DNA of 18,790 nucleotides from JBHHZJ01 sp046758005 (lineage in GTDB: Bacteria > Pseudomonadota > Alphaproteobacteria > Kiloniellales > J153), in contig JBHHZJ010000071.1 of the NCBI GenBank assembly GCA_046758005.1, positions 1 through 18,790 on the forward strand, written 5' to 3'. How positions within the stretch are numbered: the stretch's first letter is position 1; each line of letters starts with the position of its first letter. Under the pieces are notes generated by a model. The model was not told the DNA's origin. It saw only the letters and a program-made list of their open reading frames with translations, and searched no databases. Positions 7,945-15,568 of the stretch are shown here, piece by piece. The position numbers were made by a program, and so were the translations under genes.

Positions 7945-8241
7945 ATGAAGATCATGCCCTGCCCCTTGAACGGCCCCCGCAACATCTCGGAGTTCGCCTG
8001 CTTCGGCGAGGTCACCGAGATGCCCGACCCGAACGCGCTCGACGACCCGGCCTGGGCCGAGCACGTCTGGTTCTCGAACAACACCGCCGGCGTCGTGCGC
8101 GAATGGTGGTGCCACCTGGCGACGAGCTATTGGTTCATCGCCGAGCGCGACACGGTGAGCGACGAGATCGTGCGCACCTACCCCGCAGGCGAGGTCTTCG
8201 AGCGGCGTGTCGACTTCCCGCCCAGGGACGGCGGCGCGTGA
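7945..8241 (+). CDS. soxD: Sarcosine oxidase delta subunit family protein, two zinc ligands missing
   Basis: 98 residues, with GGAG nine bases before the ATG and 13 bases after the previous stop. The sequence has the delta-subunit frame: CPLNGPRNISEF near the N-terminus, a central EWWCH-LATSYWF, then ERDT and TYPAGEVF. In the well-studied Corynebacterium enzyme this small subunit binds zinc with Cys-x-x-Cys plus His-x-x-x-Cys. Here only Cys6 and His57 remain: the second Cys is Asn9 and the last is Ser61, although Cys56 sits next to His57. Zinc binding is therefore doubtful. Its TGA overlaps the GTG of the alpha-subunit gene (GTGA), which implies coupled translation. The assignment rests on the motifs and the operon position. 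Confidence 0.9.
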   Translation: MKIMPCPLNGPRNISEFACFGEVTEMPDPNALDDPAWAEHVWFSNNTAGVVREWWCHLATSYWFIAERDTVSDEIVRTYPAGEVFERRVDFPPRDGGA

Positions 8242-11159
8242 GCGGGAACGCGCACCGCCTGCCGGCGCCGTCCGGCCTGTTGATCGACCGCACGCGTCCG
8301 GTCTCCTTCACCTTCGAGGGCCGCCGCATCCAGGGGTTCGCCGGAGACACCATCGCCAGCGCCCTGGCCGCCAACGGGGTCAAGGTGCTCTCCCGCTCGT
8401 TCAAGTACCACCGGCCGCGCGGCATCCTCACGATGGCCGGGCAGGACGCCAACACGCTGGTGCAGCTGCCGCACGAGCCCAACGTGCCGGCCGACCGGCA
8501 CCCGATCTCGGAGGGGCTCGAGGTCCGGGGCCAGAACTATGGCGGCAGCCTGGAACGTGATCGCGGCGCGCTCATCGGCCTGATCGGCCGCTTCCTGCCC
8601 GTCGGCTTCTACTACCGCGCGTTCTTCCGGCCGCGCGGCGTGTGGGAGCGGGTCTGGGAGCCGGTCGTGCGGCGCTCCGCCGGGCTCGGCCGGGTGCGCC
8701 TGGACGCGCCGCACGGCACCTGCGACAAGGCCTACGGCTTCACCGACGTGGCCGTCGTCGGCGGCGGGCCGGCCGGCATGGCCGCGGCGCTCGCCGCGGC
8801 CAGGGCGGGGGCTCGGGTGCTGCTGGTCGAAGAGAACCCGGTGCTCGGCGGCGCGCTCGCCTACGCGCGCTTCGACGTCGAGGGGAATCGAGGTCCGGCC
8901 CTGCGCCGGGATCTCACGGCCCAGGTGGCAGCCGATCCCAATATCGAGGTCATGACCGATGCCGTGTGCAACGGCTGGTTCGCCGACAACTGGCTGCCGG
9001 TCATCCGCGGCGAGCGCCTGTACAAGGTGCGCGCCGGCGAGGTCGTGATCGCGGCCGGCGCCCTCGAGCAGCCGGCGCTGTTCCGCAACAACGATCTGCC
9101 CGGCGTGATGCTGGGATCGGCCGCGCAACGCCTGATCCGGCTCTACGGCGTACGGCCCGGGCGGCGCGCGGTAGTGCTCGCCGGCAACGGGCACGGATAT
9201 CTGGTCGCGCTCGACCTGATGGAGGCCGAGGTGGAGCTCGCCGCGGTCATCGACCTGCGCCGCGCGCCGGCGGATGATCCGGCGATGCGCGCGGTGCTCG
9301 AACGCGGCGTGCGCGTGCTGTCCGGGCACACCGTCACGCAGGCGCTGCCGGGCCCGGGCAAGCGCTCGATCGTGGGCGTCGTGATCGACAGCATCACCGG
9401 CGAGGGCGAGGTGGCCGGGCAGGGCGAGCGCGTCGACTGCGACCTGCTCGCCATGTCGGTCGGCTACACGCCGACCTATCAGCTCGCGCTCCAGGCGGGC
9501 GCGCGGCTCGACTACGACGACGCCACCGCGATGCTCTCGATCACGGGGCTGCCGGACCACCTGCACCTGGCCGGCTCGGTCAACGGCGCCTACGATCCGG
9601 ACGCCGCGCTCGCCGAGGGCCGGCTGGCCGGTTGGCGCGCGGCGCGGGCGGCCGGGTTCGACGCCGGCCCCGAGCCGCCGGTCCCCGGCGACAAAGGCGC
9701 CGAGGGCATCAACTTCCCGTGGCCGATCTTCCCGCACCCCGAGGGCAAGGACTTCGTCGACTTCGACGAGGACCTGCAGATCGGGGACATCCTGAACAGC
9801 GCCGCCGACGGCTACGCGGAGCTGGAGTTGGTCAAGCGCTTCACCACCGTCGGCATGGGGCCGAGCCAGGGGCGGCACTCGGCGCTGGCCACGGCGCGCC
9901 TCGTCGCCAACGCCAGCGGCCGGTCCGTGGCCGAGACCGGAGTGACGACCGCCCGGCCGCCGTTTACCGGCGAGAAGCTGGCCGTGCTCGCCGGGCGCAG
10001 CTTCGAGCCCGAACGCCTGAGCGCCATGCACCACCGGCACCTGGAGGCCGGCGCGCAGATGATGCCCGCCGGGCTGTGGTGGCGGCCGGCCTACTACGGC
10101 CCCACGGAGCGGCGCGAGGACTGCATCCGCGAGGAGGTGCTGGCGGTGCGCGGCAACGTCGGCCTGATCGACGTGTCCACCCTGGGCGGGTTGGAGATCC
10201 GCGGTCCCGACGCGGCCGAGTTCCTGAACCGGATCTACACCTTCGCCTACGCCAAGCAGGCGGTCGGCCGGGCGCGCTACGTGCTCATGACCAACGAGGC
10301 CGGCACCATCATCGACGACGGCGTCGCCTGCCGGCTGCGCGAGGACCACTTCTACGTCACCGCGACCACCGGCGGCGTGGACCGGATCTACCTGAGCATG
10401 CTGTGGTGGAACGCGCAGTGGCGCCTCGACGTCGATGTCGCGAACGTGACCGCGGCCTACGCCGGCGTCAACATCGCCGGGCCGAAGTCGCGCGAGGTCC
10501 TGACCCGGCTGGTCGAGGGCGTGGACCTGTCGGCCGAGGCGTTTCCCTACATGGGCGTGCGCGAGGGCCGTGTCGCGGGGATCCCGGCGCGGCTCATCCG
10601 CGTCGGCTTCGTCGGCGAGCTCGGCTACGAGGTGCACGTGCCGGCGAGCTGCGGCGAGGCCCTGTGGGACACGCTCGTCGAGGCGGGCCGCGACCACGAC
10701 ATCCGCCGTTTCGGCGTCGAGGCCCAGCGCGTGCTGCGTCTGGAGAAGGGGCACATCATCATCGGCCAGGACACCGACGCCATGACCTTCCCGCACGAGG
10801 TGGACATGGCCTGGGCGATCGCTCGCAAGAAGCCGTTCTTCGTCGGCGGACGGTCCATCGAGCTGCGCCTGCGCCAGCCCATGCGGCGCAAGCTGGCGGG
10901 CTTCGCCATCGACGACCCGAAGCTGCCCACGCCGGGCGAGTCCAACCTGGTCCTGCGCGACCGCGACATGGCCGGCTTCGTCACCTCGGTCGCCCGCTCT
11001 CCGAGCCTGGGCAAGGTCATCGGCATGGCTTACGTCCACCCCGACGACGCCGTGCCCGGCGCCTCGATCCGGATCAAGCTCGACGGGGGACAGGTGGTCG
11101 CGGCCGAGGTGGTGCCGCTGCCCTTCTACGATCCCGACAACAAGCGGCAGGAGATGTGA
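8238..11159 (+). CDS. soxA: Sarcosine oxidase alpha subunit family protein
   Basis: 973 residues from GTG at 8238, which overlaps the soxD stop by four bases. The length fits the family, and the frame upstream of this start lies inside soxD. Domains: a ferredoxin-like beta-grasp fold without iron-sulfur cysteines (about 15-100, with SFKYHRPRGIL); a Rossmann FAD/NAD domain with VVGGGPAGM (173-181) and a second glycine-rich turn, GNGHGY (near 316); and from about residue 597 a GcvT-type folate domain with DVSTLGGLEIRGPDAAEFL, GELGYEVHVPA and LRLEKGHIIIGQDTDAMTFP, then its C-terminal barrel. In the complex this subunit holds NAD+ and receives the methylene group on tetrahydrofolate. The same set of folds is used in N-methylglutamate dehydrogenase subunit C. 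It lies three bases before the gamma-subunit gene. Confidence 0.92.
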   Translation: MSGNAHRLPAPSGLLIDRTRPVSFTFEGRRIQGFAGDTIASALAANGVKVLSRSFKYHRPRGILTMAGQDANTLVQLPHEPNVPADRHPISEGLEVRGQNYGGSLERDRGALIGLIGRFLPVGFYYRAFFRPRGVWERVWEPVVRRSAGLGRVRLDAPHGTCDKAYGFTDVAVVGGGPAGMAAALAAARAGARVLLVEENPVLGGALAYARFDVEGNRGPALRRDLTAQVAADPNIEVMTDAVCNGWFADNWLPVIRGERLYKVRAGEVVIAAGALEQPALFRNNDLPGVMLGSAAQRLIRLYGVRPGRRAVVLAGNGHGYLVALDLMEAEVELAAVIDLRRAPADDPAMRAVLERGVRVLSGHTVTQALPGPGKRSIVGVVIDSITGEGEVAGQGERVDCDLLAMSVGYTPTYQLALQAGARLDYDDATAMLSITGLPDHLHLAGSVNGAYDPDAALAEGRLAGWRAARAAGFDAGPEPPVPGDKGAEGINFPWPIFPHPEGKDFVDFDEDLQIGDILNSAADGYAELELVKRFTTVGMGPSQGRHSALATARLVANASGRSVAETGVTTARPPFTGEKLAVLAGRSFEPERLSAMHHRHLEAGAQMMPAGLWWRPAYYGPTERREDCIREEVLAVRGNVGLIDVSTLGGLEIRGPDAAEFLNRIYTFAYAKQAVGRARYVLMTNEAGTIIDDGVACRLREDHFYVTATTGGVDRIYLSMLWWNAQWRLDVDVANVTAAYAGVNIAGPKSREVLTRLVEGVDLSAEAFPYMGVREGRVAGIPARLIRVGFVGELGYEVHVPASCGEALWDTLVEAGRDHDIRRFGVEAQRVLRLEKGHIIIGQDTDAMTFPHEVDMAWAIARKKPFFVGGRSIELRLRQPMRRKLAGFAIDDPKLPTPGESNLVLRDRDMAGFVTSVARSPSLGKVIGMAYVHPDDAVPGASIRIKLDGGQVVAAEVVPLPFYDPDNKRQEM

Positions 11160-11162
11160 GGA

Positions 11163-11885
11163 ATGGCCGCGCCGGGCAACGTTCAGCCGACCGGCTTCGT
11201 CCGCCGCAGCTTCGTCTACCGAAAGCTCGCCGAATCCGGCGCCAACTTCGCAGCGGTGAACGGCGCGGCGGTCGCGGTCGACTTCGGCGATCCGCAGGGC
11301 GAGGCGGTGCTCGCCGGGCGCCTGGGCCTGGCCGACCTGTCCCCGCTGCCGCGCGCCGGCTTCAAGGGCACGGGCACGGCGGAGTGGCTGGCGGAGCAGG
11401 GCGTCGTGGTGCCGGAGGCGAGCAACCGCGCGGTGCGCCAGGAGGGCGGCGCGCTGGCCGCGCGGCTCGCGCCCGCGGAGGTGGTGATCCTCGGCGACCT
11501 TTCGGGCGCAGGCGGGCTGCCGGAGCGGCTTACGGCGTCCTGGGCGGCGGAGCCGCAAGCGTCCACCACGCCAAGAGGCTACCCGGTCCCGCGCGTCGAT
11601 ACGCACGCCTGGTTCCTGGTGACCGGCGAGCACAGCCCCGCGATGTTCGCCAGGATTTGCGGGGTCGACCTGCGCCCGGACCGTTTTCCGCCCGGCGCGA
11701 TCGCCCAGACCTCGGTCGCGCGCACGAACGCGGTGATCGTGCGCGACGACCAAGGCCGGACCACGGCCTATCACCTGCTCGCCGACAGCGCCGCGGCCGG
11801 CTACCTGTGGGACTGCCTGCTCGACGCCATGGCCGAGTTCGACGGCGCTCCGGTCGGCCTGAGCGCGCTGCGCGCGCTTGCCTGA
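11163..11885 (+). CDS. soxG: Sarcosine oxidase gamma subunit family protein
   Basis: 240 residues, starting three bases after the alpha-subunit stop, with AGGAGA and TGAGGA just upstream. The protein has the gamma-subunit pattern: an N-terminal segment with VAVDFGDPQGEAVLAGRLGLADLS, a central LPRAGFKGTGTAEWL, then DTHAWFLVTGEHSPAMFARI (145-164) and AQTSVARTNAVIVRD. The fold is a shortened GcvT-like domain that packs against the alpha and beta subunits and has no catalytic site of its own. It is slightly longer than many homologues. It is the last gene of the operon: two hairpins and a new promoter region follow. Without the three upstream genes this divergent subunit would be hard to name, but the context makes the assignment strong. 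Confidence 0.86.
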   Translation: MAAPGNVQPTGFVRRSFVYRKLAESGANFAAVNGAAVAVDFGDPQGEAVLAGRLGLADLSPLPRAGFKGTGTAEWLAEQGVVVPEASNRAVRQEGGALAARLAPAEVVILGDLSGAGGLPERLTASWAAEPQASTTPRGYPVPRVDTHAWFLVTGEHSPAMFARICGVDLRPDRFPPGAIAQTSVARTNAVIVRDDQGRTTAYHLLADSAAAGYLWDCLLDAMAEFDGAPVGLSALRALA

Positions 11886-11902
11886 GGTTATCTTCGCGCG
11901 AT

Positions 11903-11935
11903 CCGGCGCCGGCGCGTCCTGCGCCGGTTCGCCGG
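11903..11935 (+). terminator. Strong GC hairpin after the sox operon
   Basis: CCGGCGCCGGCG (11903-11914) pairs with CGCCGG-TT-CGCCGG (11922-11935): a 12-bp stem with a 2-base bulge and a 7-base loop. It begins 17 bases after the soxG stop. No T-run follows directly, so it may protect the mRNA end or act together with the next hairpin. Confidence 0.5.
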
Positions 11936-11949
11936 TTCCGGGGCCCGGC

Positions 11950-11990
11950 AACCCGTTGAAGGACGGCGCCAACGGCTCGTTACGGGTTTT
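11950..11990 (+). terminator. Second hairpin followed by TTTT after the sox operon
   Basis: AACCCGT (11950-11956) pairs with ACGGGTT (11982-11988), and the T-run 11987-11990 completes a terminator-like end. The 25-base loop is long but can pair internally only partly. It fits an intrinsic terminator separating the sox operon from dctPQM. Confidence 0.45.
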
Positions 11991-12002
11991 AGTGCGCCCC
12001 TA

Positions 12003-12016
12003 TTGACTTAGGTCAA
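12003..12016 (+). promoter_or_regulatory. FNR/FixK-type operator upstream of dctPQM
   Basis: TTGACTTAGGTCAA is a perfect TTGAC-N4-GTCAA dyad, which fits the consensus TTGA-N6-TCAA of the CRP/FNR family (FNR, FixK, DNR). It lies 88 bases before the dctP ATG. A -10-like TACTTA (12044-12049) sits 27 bases further on, close to the spacing of activator-dependent promoters. Binding is inferred, not shown. Confidence 0.6.
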
Positions 12017-12104
12017 TTACAAGCTGCGCTGGATTCGCTCGATTACTTATGAGGGCCCCTCGGGCCAATCCCAAGCCAAGGTCTTAAGACGGGAGGATCG
12101 TTTT

Positions 12105-13094
12105 ATGCGTTTATTCGCGATCGCAGCCTTCGGGGTTGCGCTGATGCTCGGGGTGCCCCCGGCGCAGGCCAAGGAAATCGTCATAAAATTCAGCCACGTC
12201 ACGGCGGAAAAAGGGCATCCGAAAGGCGAGGCCGCCGCCTTGTTCGCCAAGCGCGTCAACGAGCGCATGGCCGGCAGGGTCAGGGTCGAGGTCTACCCGA
12301 ACTCGCAGCTCTACAACGACAACAAGGTGCTGGAGGCCATGTTGCTGGGCGACGTCCAGATGGCGGCCCCCTCGCTGTCGAAGTTCGAGAAGTACACCAA
12401 GAAGTTCCGCGTCTTCGACCTGCCGTTCCTGTTCGACGACATCGACGCGGTCGACCGCTTCCAGAGCAGCAAGGCCGGGCAGAAGCTGTTGCACGCCATG
12501 GACAAGAAGGGCCTGCTGGGGCTCGCCTACTGGCACAACGGCATGAAGCAGCTTTCCGCCAACAAGCCGCTGATCGTGCCCGAGGACGCCAAGGGCCTGA
12601 AGTTCCGCATCCAGACCTCCGACGTGCTGGAAGCGCAGTTCGAGGCGCTGGAAGCCAACCCGCAGAAGATGGCGTTCAAGGAGGTCTACGGCGCCCTGCA
12701 GACCGGCGTCATCGACGGCCAGGAGAACACCTGGTCGAACATCTACACCAAGAAATTCTACGAGGTTCAGGACGGCATCACTGAAACCGACCACGGGGTC
12801 ATCGACTACCTAGTCGTGACCAGCGTGCAGTTCTGGAATTCCCTGCCGGACGACATTCGCACCGAACTCCGGCAGATCCTGGCCGAAGTGTCGAAGGAGC
12901 GCAACCGGCTGTCGACCCAGATCAACCTCGAGAACCGGCAGAAGATCATCGAGGCCGGCGCCGTCGTGCGCCAGCTCACGCCCGAGCAGCGCAACCTGTG
13001 GCGCGCCAAGATGAAGCCGGTGTGGGACAAGTTCGTCGAGGATATCGGCCAAGACGTCATCGACGCGGCCCTGGCCGCCAACAAGGGCAGCTGA
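12105..13094 (+). CDS. dctP: TRAP transporter periplasmic solute-binding protein, DctP family
   Basis: 329 residues with a signal peptide ending at AQA (residue 22). The mature protein has the DctP signature: IKFSHVTAEKGHPKGEAA at the N-terminus, KGLKFRIQTSDVLEAQFEAL (163-182) and VYGALQTGVIDGQENTWSNI (194-213), then a C-terminal helix bundle. Arg168, in FRI, is the residue that in this family forms the salt bridge with the ligand carboxylate. The close match to the classic C4-dicarboxylate pattern suggests succinate, malate or fumarate, though related proteins bind other carboxylates. GGGAGG lies about nine bases before the ATG. It is first in the order dctP-dctQ-dctM, with an FNR-type site upstream and a stem-loop directly after its stop. 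Confidence 0.93.
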   Translation: MRLFAIAAFGVALMLGVPPAQAKEIVIKFSHVTAEKGHPKGEAAALFAKRVNERMAGRVRVEVYPNSQLYNDNKVLEAMLLGDVQMAAPSLSKFEKYTKKFRVFDLPFLFDDIDAVDRFQSSKAGQKLLHAMDKKGLLGLAYWHNGMKQLSANKPLIVPEDAKGLKFRIQTSDVLEAQFEALEANPQKMAFKEVYGALQTGVIDGQENTWSNIYTKKFYEVQDGITETDHGVIDYLVVTSVQFWNSLPDDIRTELRQILAEVSKERNRLSTQINLENRQKIIEAGAVVRQLTPEQRNLWRAKMKPVWDKFVEDIGQDVIDAALAANKGS

Positions 13095-13107
13095 TCGTGC
13101 ACTTTCG

Positions 13108-13134
13108 GGCCGGCGGGGAAGGGCCCTGCCGGCC
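13108..13134 (+). terminator. Intercistronic stem-loop between dctP and dctQ
   Basis: GGCCGGCGGG (13108-13117) pairs with CCC-T-GCCGGCC (13124-13134), 14 bases after the dctP stop. Such hairpins after binding-protein genes are known to stabilise the upstream mRNA or partly terminate, so that more binding protein than permease is made. No T-run follows, so full termination is unlikely. Confidence 0.6.
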
Positions 13135-13177
13135 GCGCCTTTATCGGCCCCGCGCCGCACGCTGGGGGGCGTGAGGG

Positions 13178-13855
13178 ATGCTCGCACGGATCATCAATCA
13201 ATTCGAGGAAGGCATGATCTCCTTCCTCCTGGCGGCGATGACCCTGGTGACCTTCTCCCAGGTCATCGCCCGCTACGTGTTCAACACCGGCGCCGTTTGG
13301 GCGCTCGAGCTCACGGTCTACCTGTTCGCCTGGCTCGTGCTCTTCGGCATGTCCTACGGCGTCAAGATCGGCGTCCATCTGGGCGTCGATGCCTTCGTCA
13401 AGATCTTCCCACCGGGCGGGCAGCGCGTGCTGACGATCCTCGCCGCGCTGTGCTGCATCGCCTACGCCGGCATCCTCCTGGCCGGGGCCTGGGACTATTT
13501 CGTCAAGATCTTCCGCTTCGGCATTGCCACCGAGGACCTCTACGTGCCGCGGGTCATCGTCGAGGCGCTCCACCCGGGCGCGGCGTACGAGGAGGTGCCC
13601 ATCCCGCGGTGGATCCCGTACTCCATCCTGCCCATCGGCCTCGCCCTGCTTCTGTTCCGCTTCCTCCAGGCCACGTGGCAGGTCGTGACCGGCAAGCGCG
13701 AGCACATCACGGCCAGCCACGAGGCCGAGGACCTGGTGCGCGAGGCGCACGAGATCCTGGACGTGACCGGGGAAGAAGACACCATTCCCGCGCCGCACGC
13801 GGACGGTCCTGACGGCGACGCGCCCGGGCGGGGCGCGGACCCGCGCAAGGACTGA
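13178..13855 (+). CDS. dctQ: TRAP transporter small permease subunit, DctQ family
   Basis: 225 residues with four predicted membrane helices (about 13-33, 42-62, 85-105, 145-163), as in the DctQ family. The first helix carries SQVIARYVFNTG and is followed by WALELTVYLFAWLVLFG, the usual pattern. A loop of about 35 residues lies between helices 3 and 4. The C-terminal 40 residues form a polar, charged tail (EAEDLVREAHEIL followed by an acidic, Gly/Pro-rich end) that is longer than in many homologues. The subunit packs against DctM in the inner membrane. GAGGG precedes the ATG. The gene stops eight bases before dctM, consistent with one transcript. Confidence 0.92.
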   Translation: MLARIINQFEEGMISFLLAAMTLVTFSQVIARYVFNTGAVWALELTVYLFAWLVLFGMSYGVKIGVHLGVDAFVKIFPPGGQRVLTILAALCCIAYAGILLAGAWDYFVKIFRFGIATEDLYVPRVIVEALHPGAAYEEVPIPRWIPYSILPIGLALLLFRFLQATWQVVTGKREHITASHEAEDLVREAHEILDVTGEEDTIPAPHADGPDGDAPGRGADPRKD

Positions 13856-13863
13856 GGCGGCTC

Positions 13864-15261
13864 ATGGTCTCGGCGGTCCTTTTCGTTCTCGTCCTCGTCC
13901 TGCTGTTGATCGGCACCCCGATCGCGGTGGCGCTCGGCCTGTCCAGCGTCGTCGTCATCATGGCGTTCTCCGAGGATTCGCTCACCTCGATCGCCCTCAA
14001 GCTGTTCGGGGCGATGGAGCACTATACGCTGCTCGCCATTCCCTTCTTCATCCTGTCCTCGGCGTTCCTGTCCACCGGCGGGGTCGCCCGGCGCATCATC
14101 CGCTTCGCCATCGCCTGCGTCGGGCATTTTCGCGGCGGCCTCGCGATCGCGGGCGTCTTCGCCTGCATGCTGTTCGCCGCCCTGTCGGGCTCTTCGCCCG
14201 CCACGGTGGTGGCGATCGGCTCGATCGTCATCGCGGGCATGCGCCAGGTCGGCTACAGCCGCGACTTCGCCGCGGGCGTGATCTGCAACGCCGGCACGCT
14301 CGGCATCCTGATTCCCCCGTCGATCGTCATGGTGGTCTACGCCGCCGCGACCGACGTTTCGGTGGGCCGAATGTTCATGGGGGGGGTCATTCCGGGCCTG
14401 ACCGCCGGGCTCATGCTGATGATCGGCATCTACGCCGCGGCCCGGATCAAGGGCCTTCCGGCGCAGCCCTGGCGCGGCGTCGGCGAGATCGTGGCCGCCG
14501 CGGGCGACGCCTTCTGGGGTCTGATGCTGGTCATCATCATCCTGGGCGGCATCTACGGCGGCGTGTTCACGCCGACCGAGGCGGCGGCGGTGGCCGCGGT
14601 CTACGCCTTCTTCATCGCGCTGTTCGTCTACCGGGACATGGGGCCGCTGCGCGGGGTGCCCTGGCGCAGGGACGACGAGCCGCTGGGCGCGGCGGCGGCG
14701 CGCAACGTCGCGGCCATCCTGCTCTATTTCGTTCCCGCGATGGTCCACCGCGACACGCGCCGGACCTTGCTGGAGGCGGGCAAGGTCACGCTCATGCTGA
14801 TGTTCATCATCGCCAACGCGCTGCTGTTCGCCCACGTGCTGACAACCGAGCGCATCCCGCAGGTGATCACCGAGGCCATCGTCGGGGCGGGCTTGGCGCC
14901 CTGGACGTTCCTGATCGTGGTCAACCTCCTGCTGCTCGCCGGCGGGCAGTTCATGGAGCCCTCGGGCCTGCTCGTCATCGTCGCGCCGGTCATGTTCCCG
15001 ATCGCGATCGAGCTGGGCATCGACCCCATCCATCTCGGGATCGTCATGGTCGTGAACATGGAGATCGGCATGATCACCCCGCCCGTGGGCCTCAACCTGT
15101 TCGTCACCTCGGGCATCACGGGGATGTCGGTCATGGAGGTGGTCAAGGCGGCGACGCCGTGGCTGCTGATCCTCCTGACCTTCCTGGTGATCGTGACCTA
15201 CGTGCCGTGGGTGTCGACCTTCCTGCCCAACCTCATGTTCGGGCCGGAGATCGTCCGGTAG
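13864..15261 (+). CDS. dctM: TRAP transporter large permease subunit, DctM family
   Basis: 465 very hydrophobic residues with a dozen or so membrane helices. Family signatures are present: LLLIGTPIAVALG at the N-terminus, the central SGSSPATVVAIGSI and NAGTLGILIPPSIVMVVYA, then FTPTEAAAVAAVYAF. The C-terminal half has GGQFMEPSGLLVIVAPVMFP and NMEIGMITPPVGLNLFVTSG. DctM is the sodium-coupled elevator subunit that moves the solute handed over by DctP. A polar insert of about 50 residues (PWRRDDEPLG to VHRDTRR) follows the first half; similar inserts occur in C4-dicarboxylate-type DctM proteins, as far as I recall. GAGGCGG lies close before the ATG. It is the last gene of the operon and converges on the minus-strand pair that ends at 15317. 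Confidence 0.93.
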   Translation: MVSAVLFVLVLVLLLIGTPIAVALGLSSVVVIMAFSEDSLTSIALKLFGAMEHYTLLAIPFFILSSAFLSTGGVARRIIRFAIACVGHFRGGLAIAGVFACMLFAALSGSSPATVVAIGSIVIAGMRQVGYSRDFAAGVICNAGTLGILIPPSIVMVVYAAATDVSVGRMFMGGVIPGLTAGLMLMIGIYAAARIKGLPAQPWRGVGEIVAAAGDAFWGLMLVIIILGGIYGGVFTPTEAAAVAAVYAFFIALFVYRDMGPLRGVPWRRDDEPLGAAAARNVAAILLYFVPAMVHRDTRRTLLEAGKVTLMLMFIIANALLFAHVLTTERIPQVITEAIVGAGLAPWTFLIVVNLLLLAGGQFMEPSGLLVIVAPVMFPIAIELGIDPIHLGIVMVVNMEIGMITPPVGLNLFVTSGITGMSVMEVVKAATPWLLILLTFLVIVTYVPWVSTFLPNLMFGPEIVR

Positions 15262-15316
15262 GCCGGCGCGCGCCGCCGGAATATGCCGGGCTCCATCGCC
15301 TCGTTCGCGGCCCCGC

Positions 15317-15559
15317 CTACATCCGATGCCCCGGCTTCTCCGTTTCCCGGCGGTGCCTCCGCGCGGTACGGCGGACGCTCTCGACCAGGATGACCGTACA
15401 TCCGAGGAACAGGAGCGGCGCGTCCCACATCACCTCCATGTCGAGGCGAGGCAGCAAGACGATGCCGGCGCCGAGCCAGACGACAATCGCCACGGTGAAG
15501 GGAACGTCATCGACGAACAGCGCGAAGAGTTCCAGGGCCGCTGCGCGCAACCATTCCAT
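15317..15559 (-). CDS. Small two-helix membrane protein of unknown function
   Basis: 80 residues starting at ATG 15559, with GAGGCGG just before it, nine bases after the stop of the COG4280-like gene. Two hydrophobic segments (about 19-37 and 46-62) are joined by a short acidic turn (PRLDMEVMWD). An arginine-rich tail follows (RRTARRHRRE), which by the positive-inside rule should be cytoplasmic. I do not recognise the family. The close spacing, ribosome site and sensible membrane topology support a real gene, cotranscribed with the larger membrane protein and possibly its partner. Confidence 0.6.
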   Translation of the reverse strand: MEWLRAAALELFALFVDDVPFTVAIVVWLGAGIVLLPRLDMEVMWDAPLLFLGCTVILVESVRRTARRHRRETEKPGHRM

Positions 15560-15568
15560 GCCCGCCTC

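Noticed and set aside
8178..11972. Very long open frame on the minus strand opposite the sox alpha and gamma genes
   Set aside because: It is Arg/Gly/His/Ala-rich with no recognisable motif, and the plus-strand frames hold well-defined families. High GC at third codon positions creates such antisense frames.
15262..15290. GC palindrome just after the dctM stop (CGGCGCGCGCCG)
   Set aside because: Short and with no T-run; in DNA this GC-rich it may be chance, so it is not listed as a terminator.
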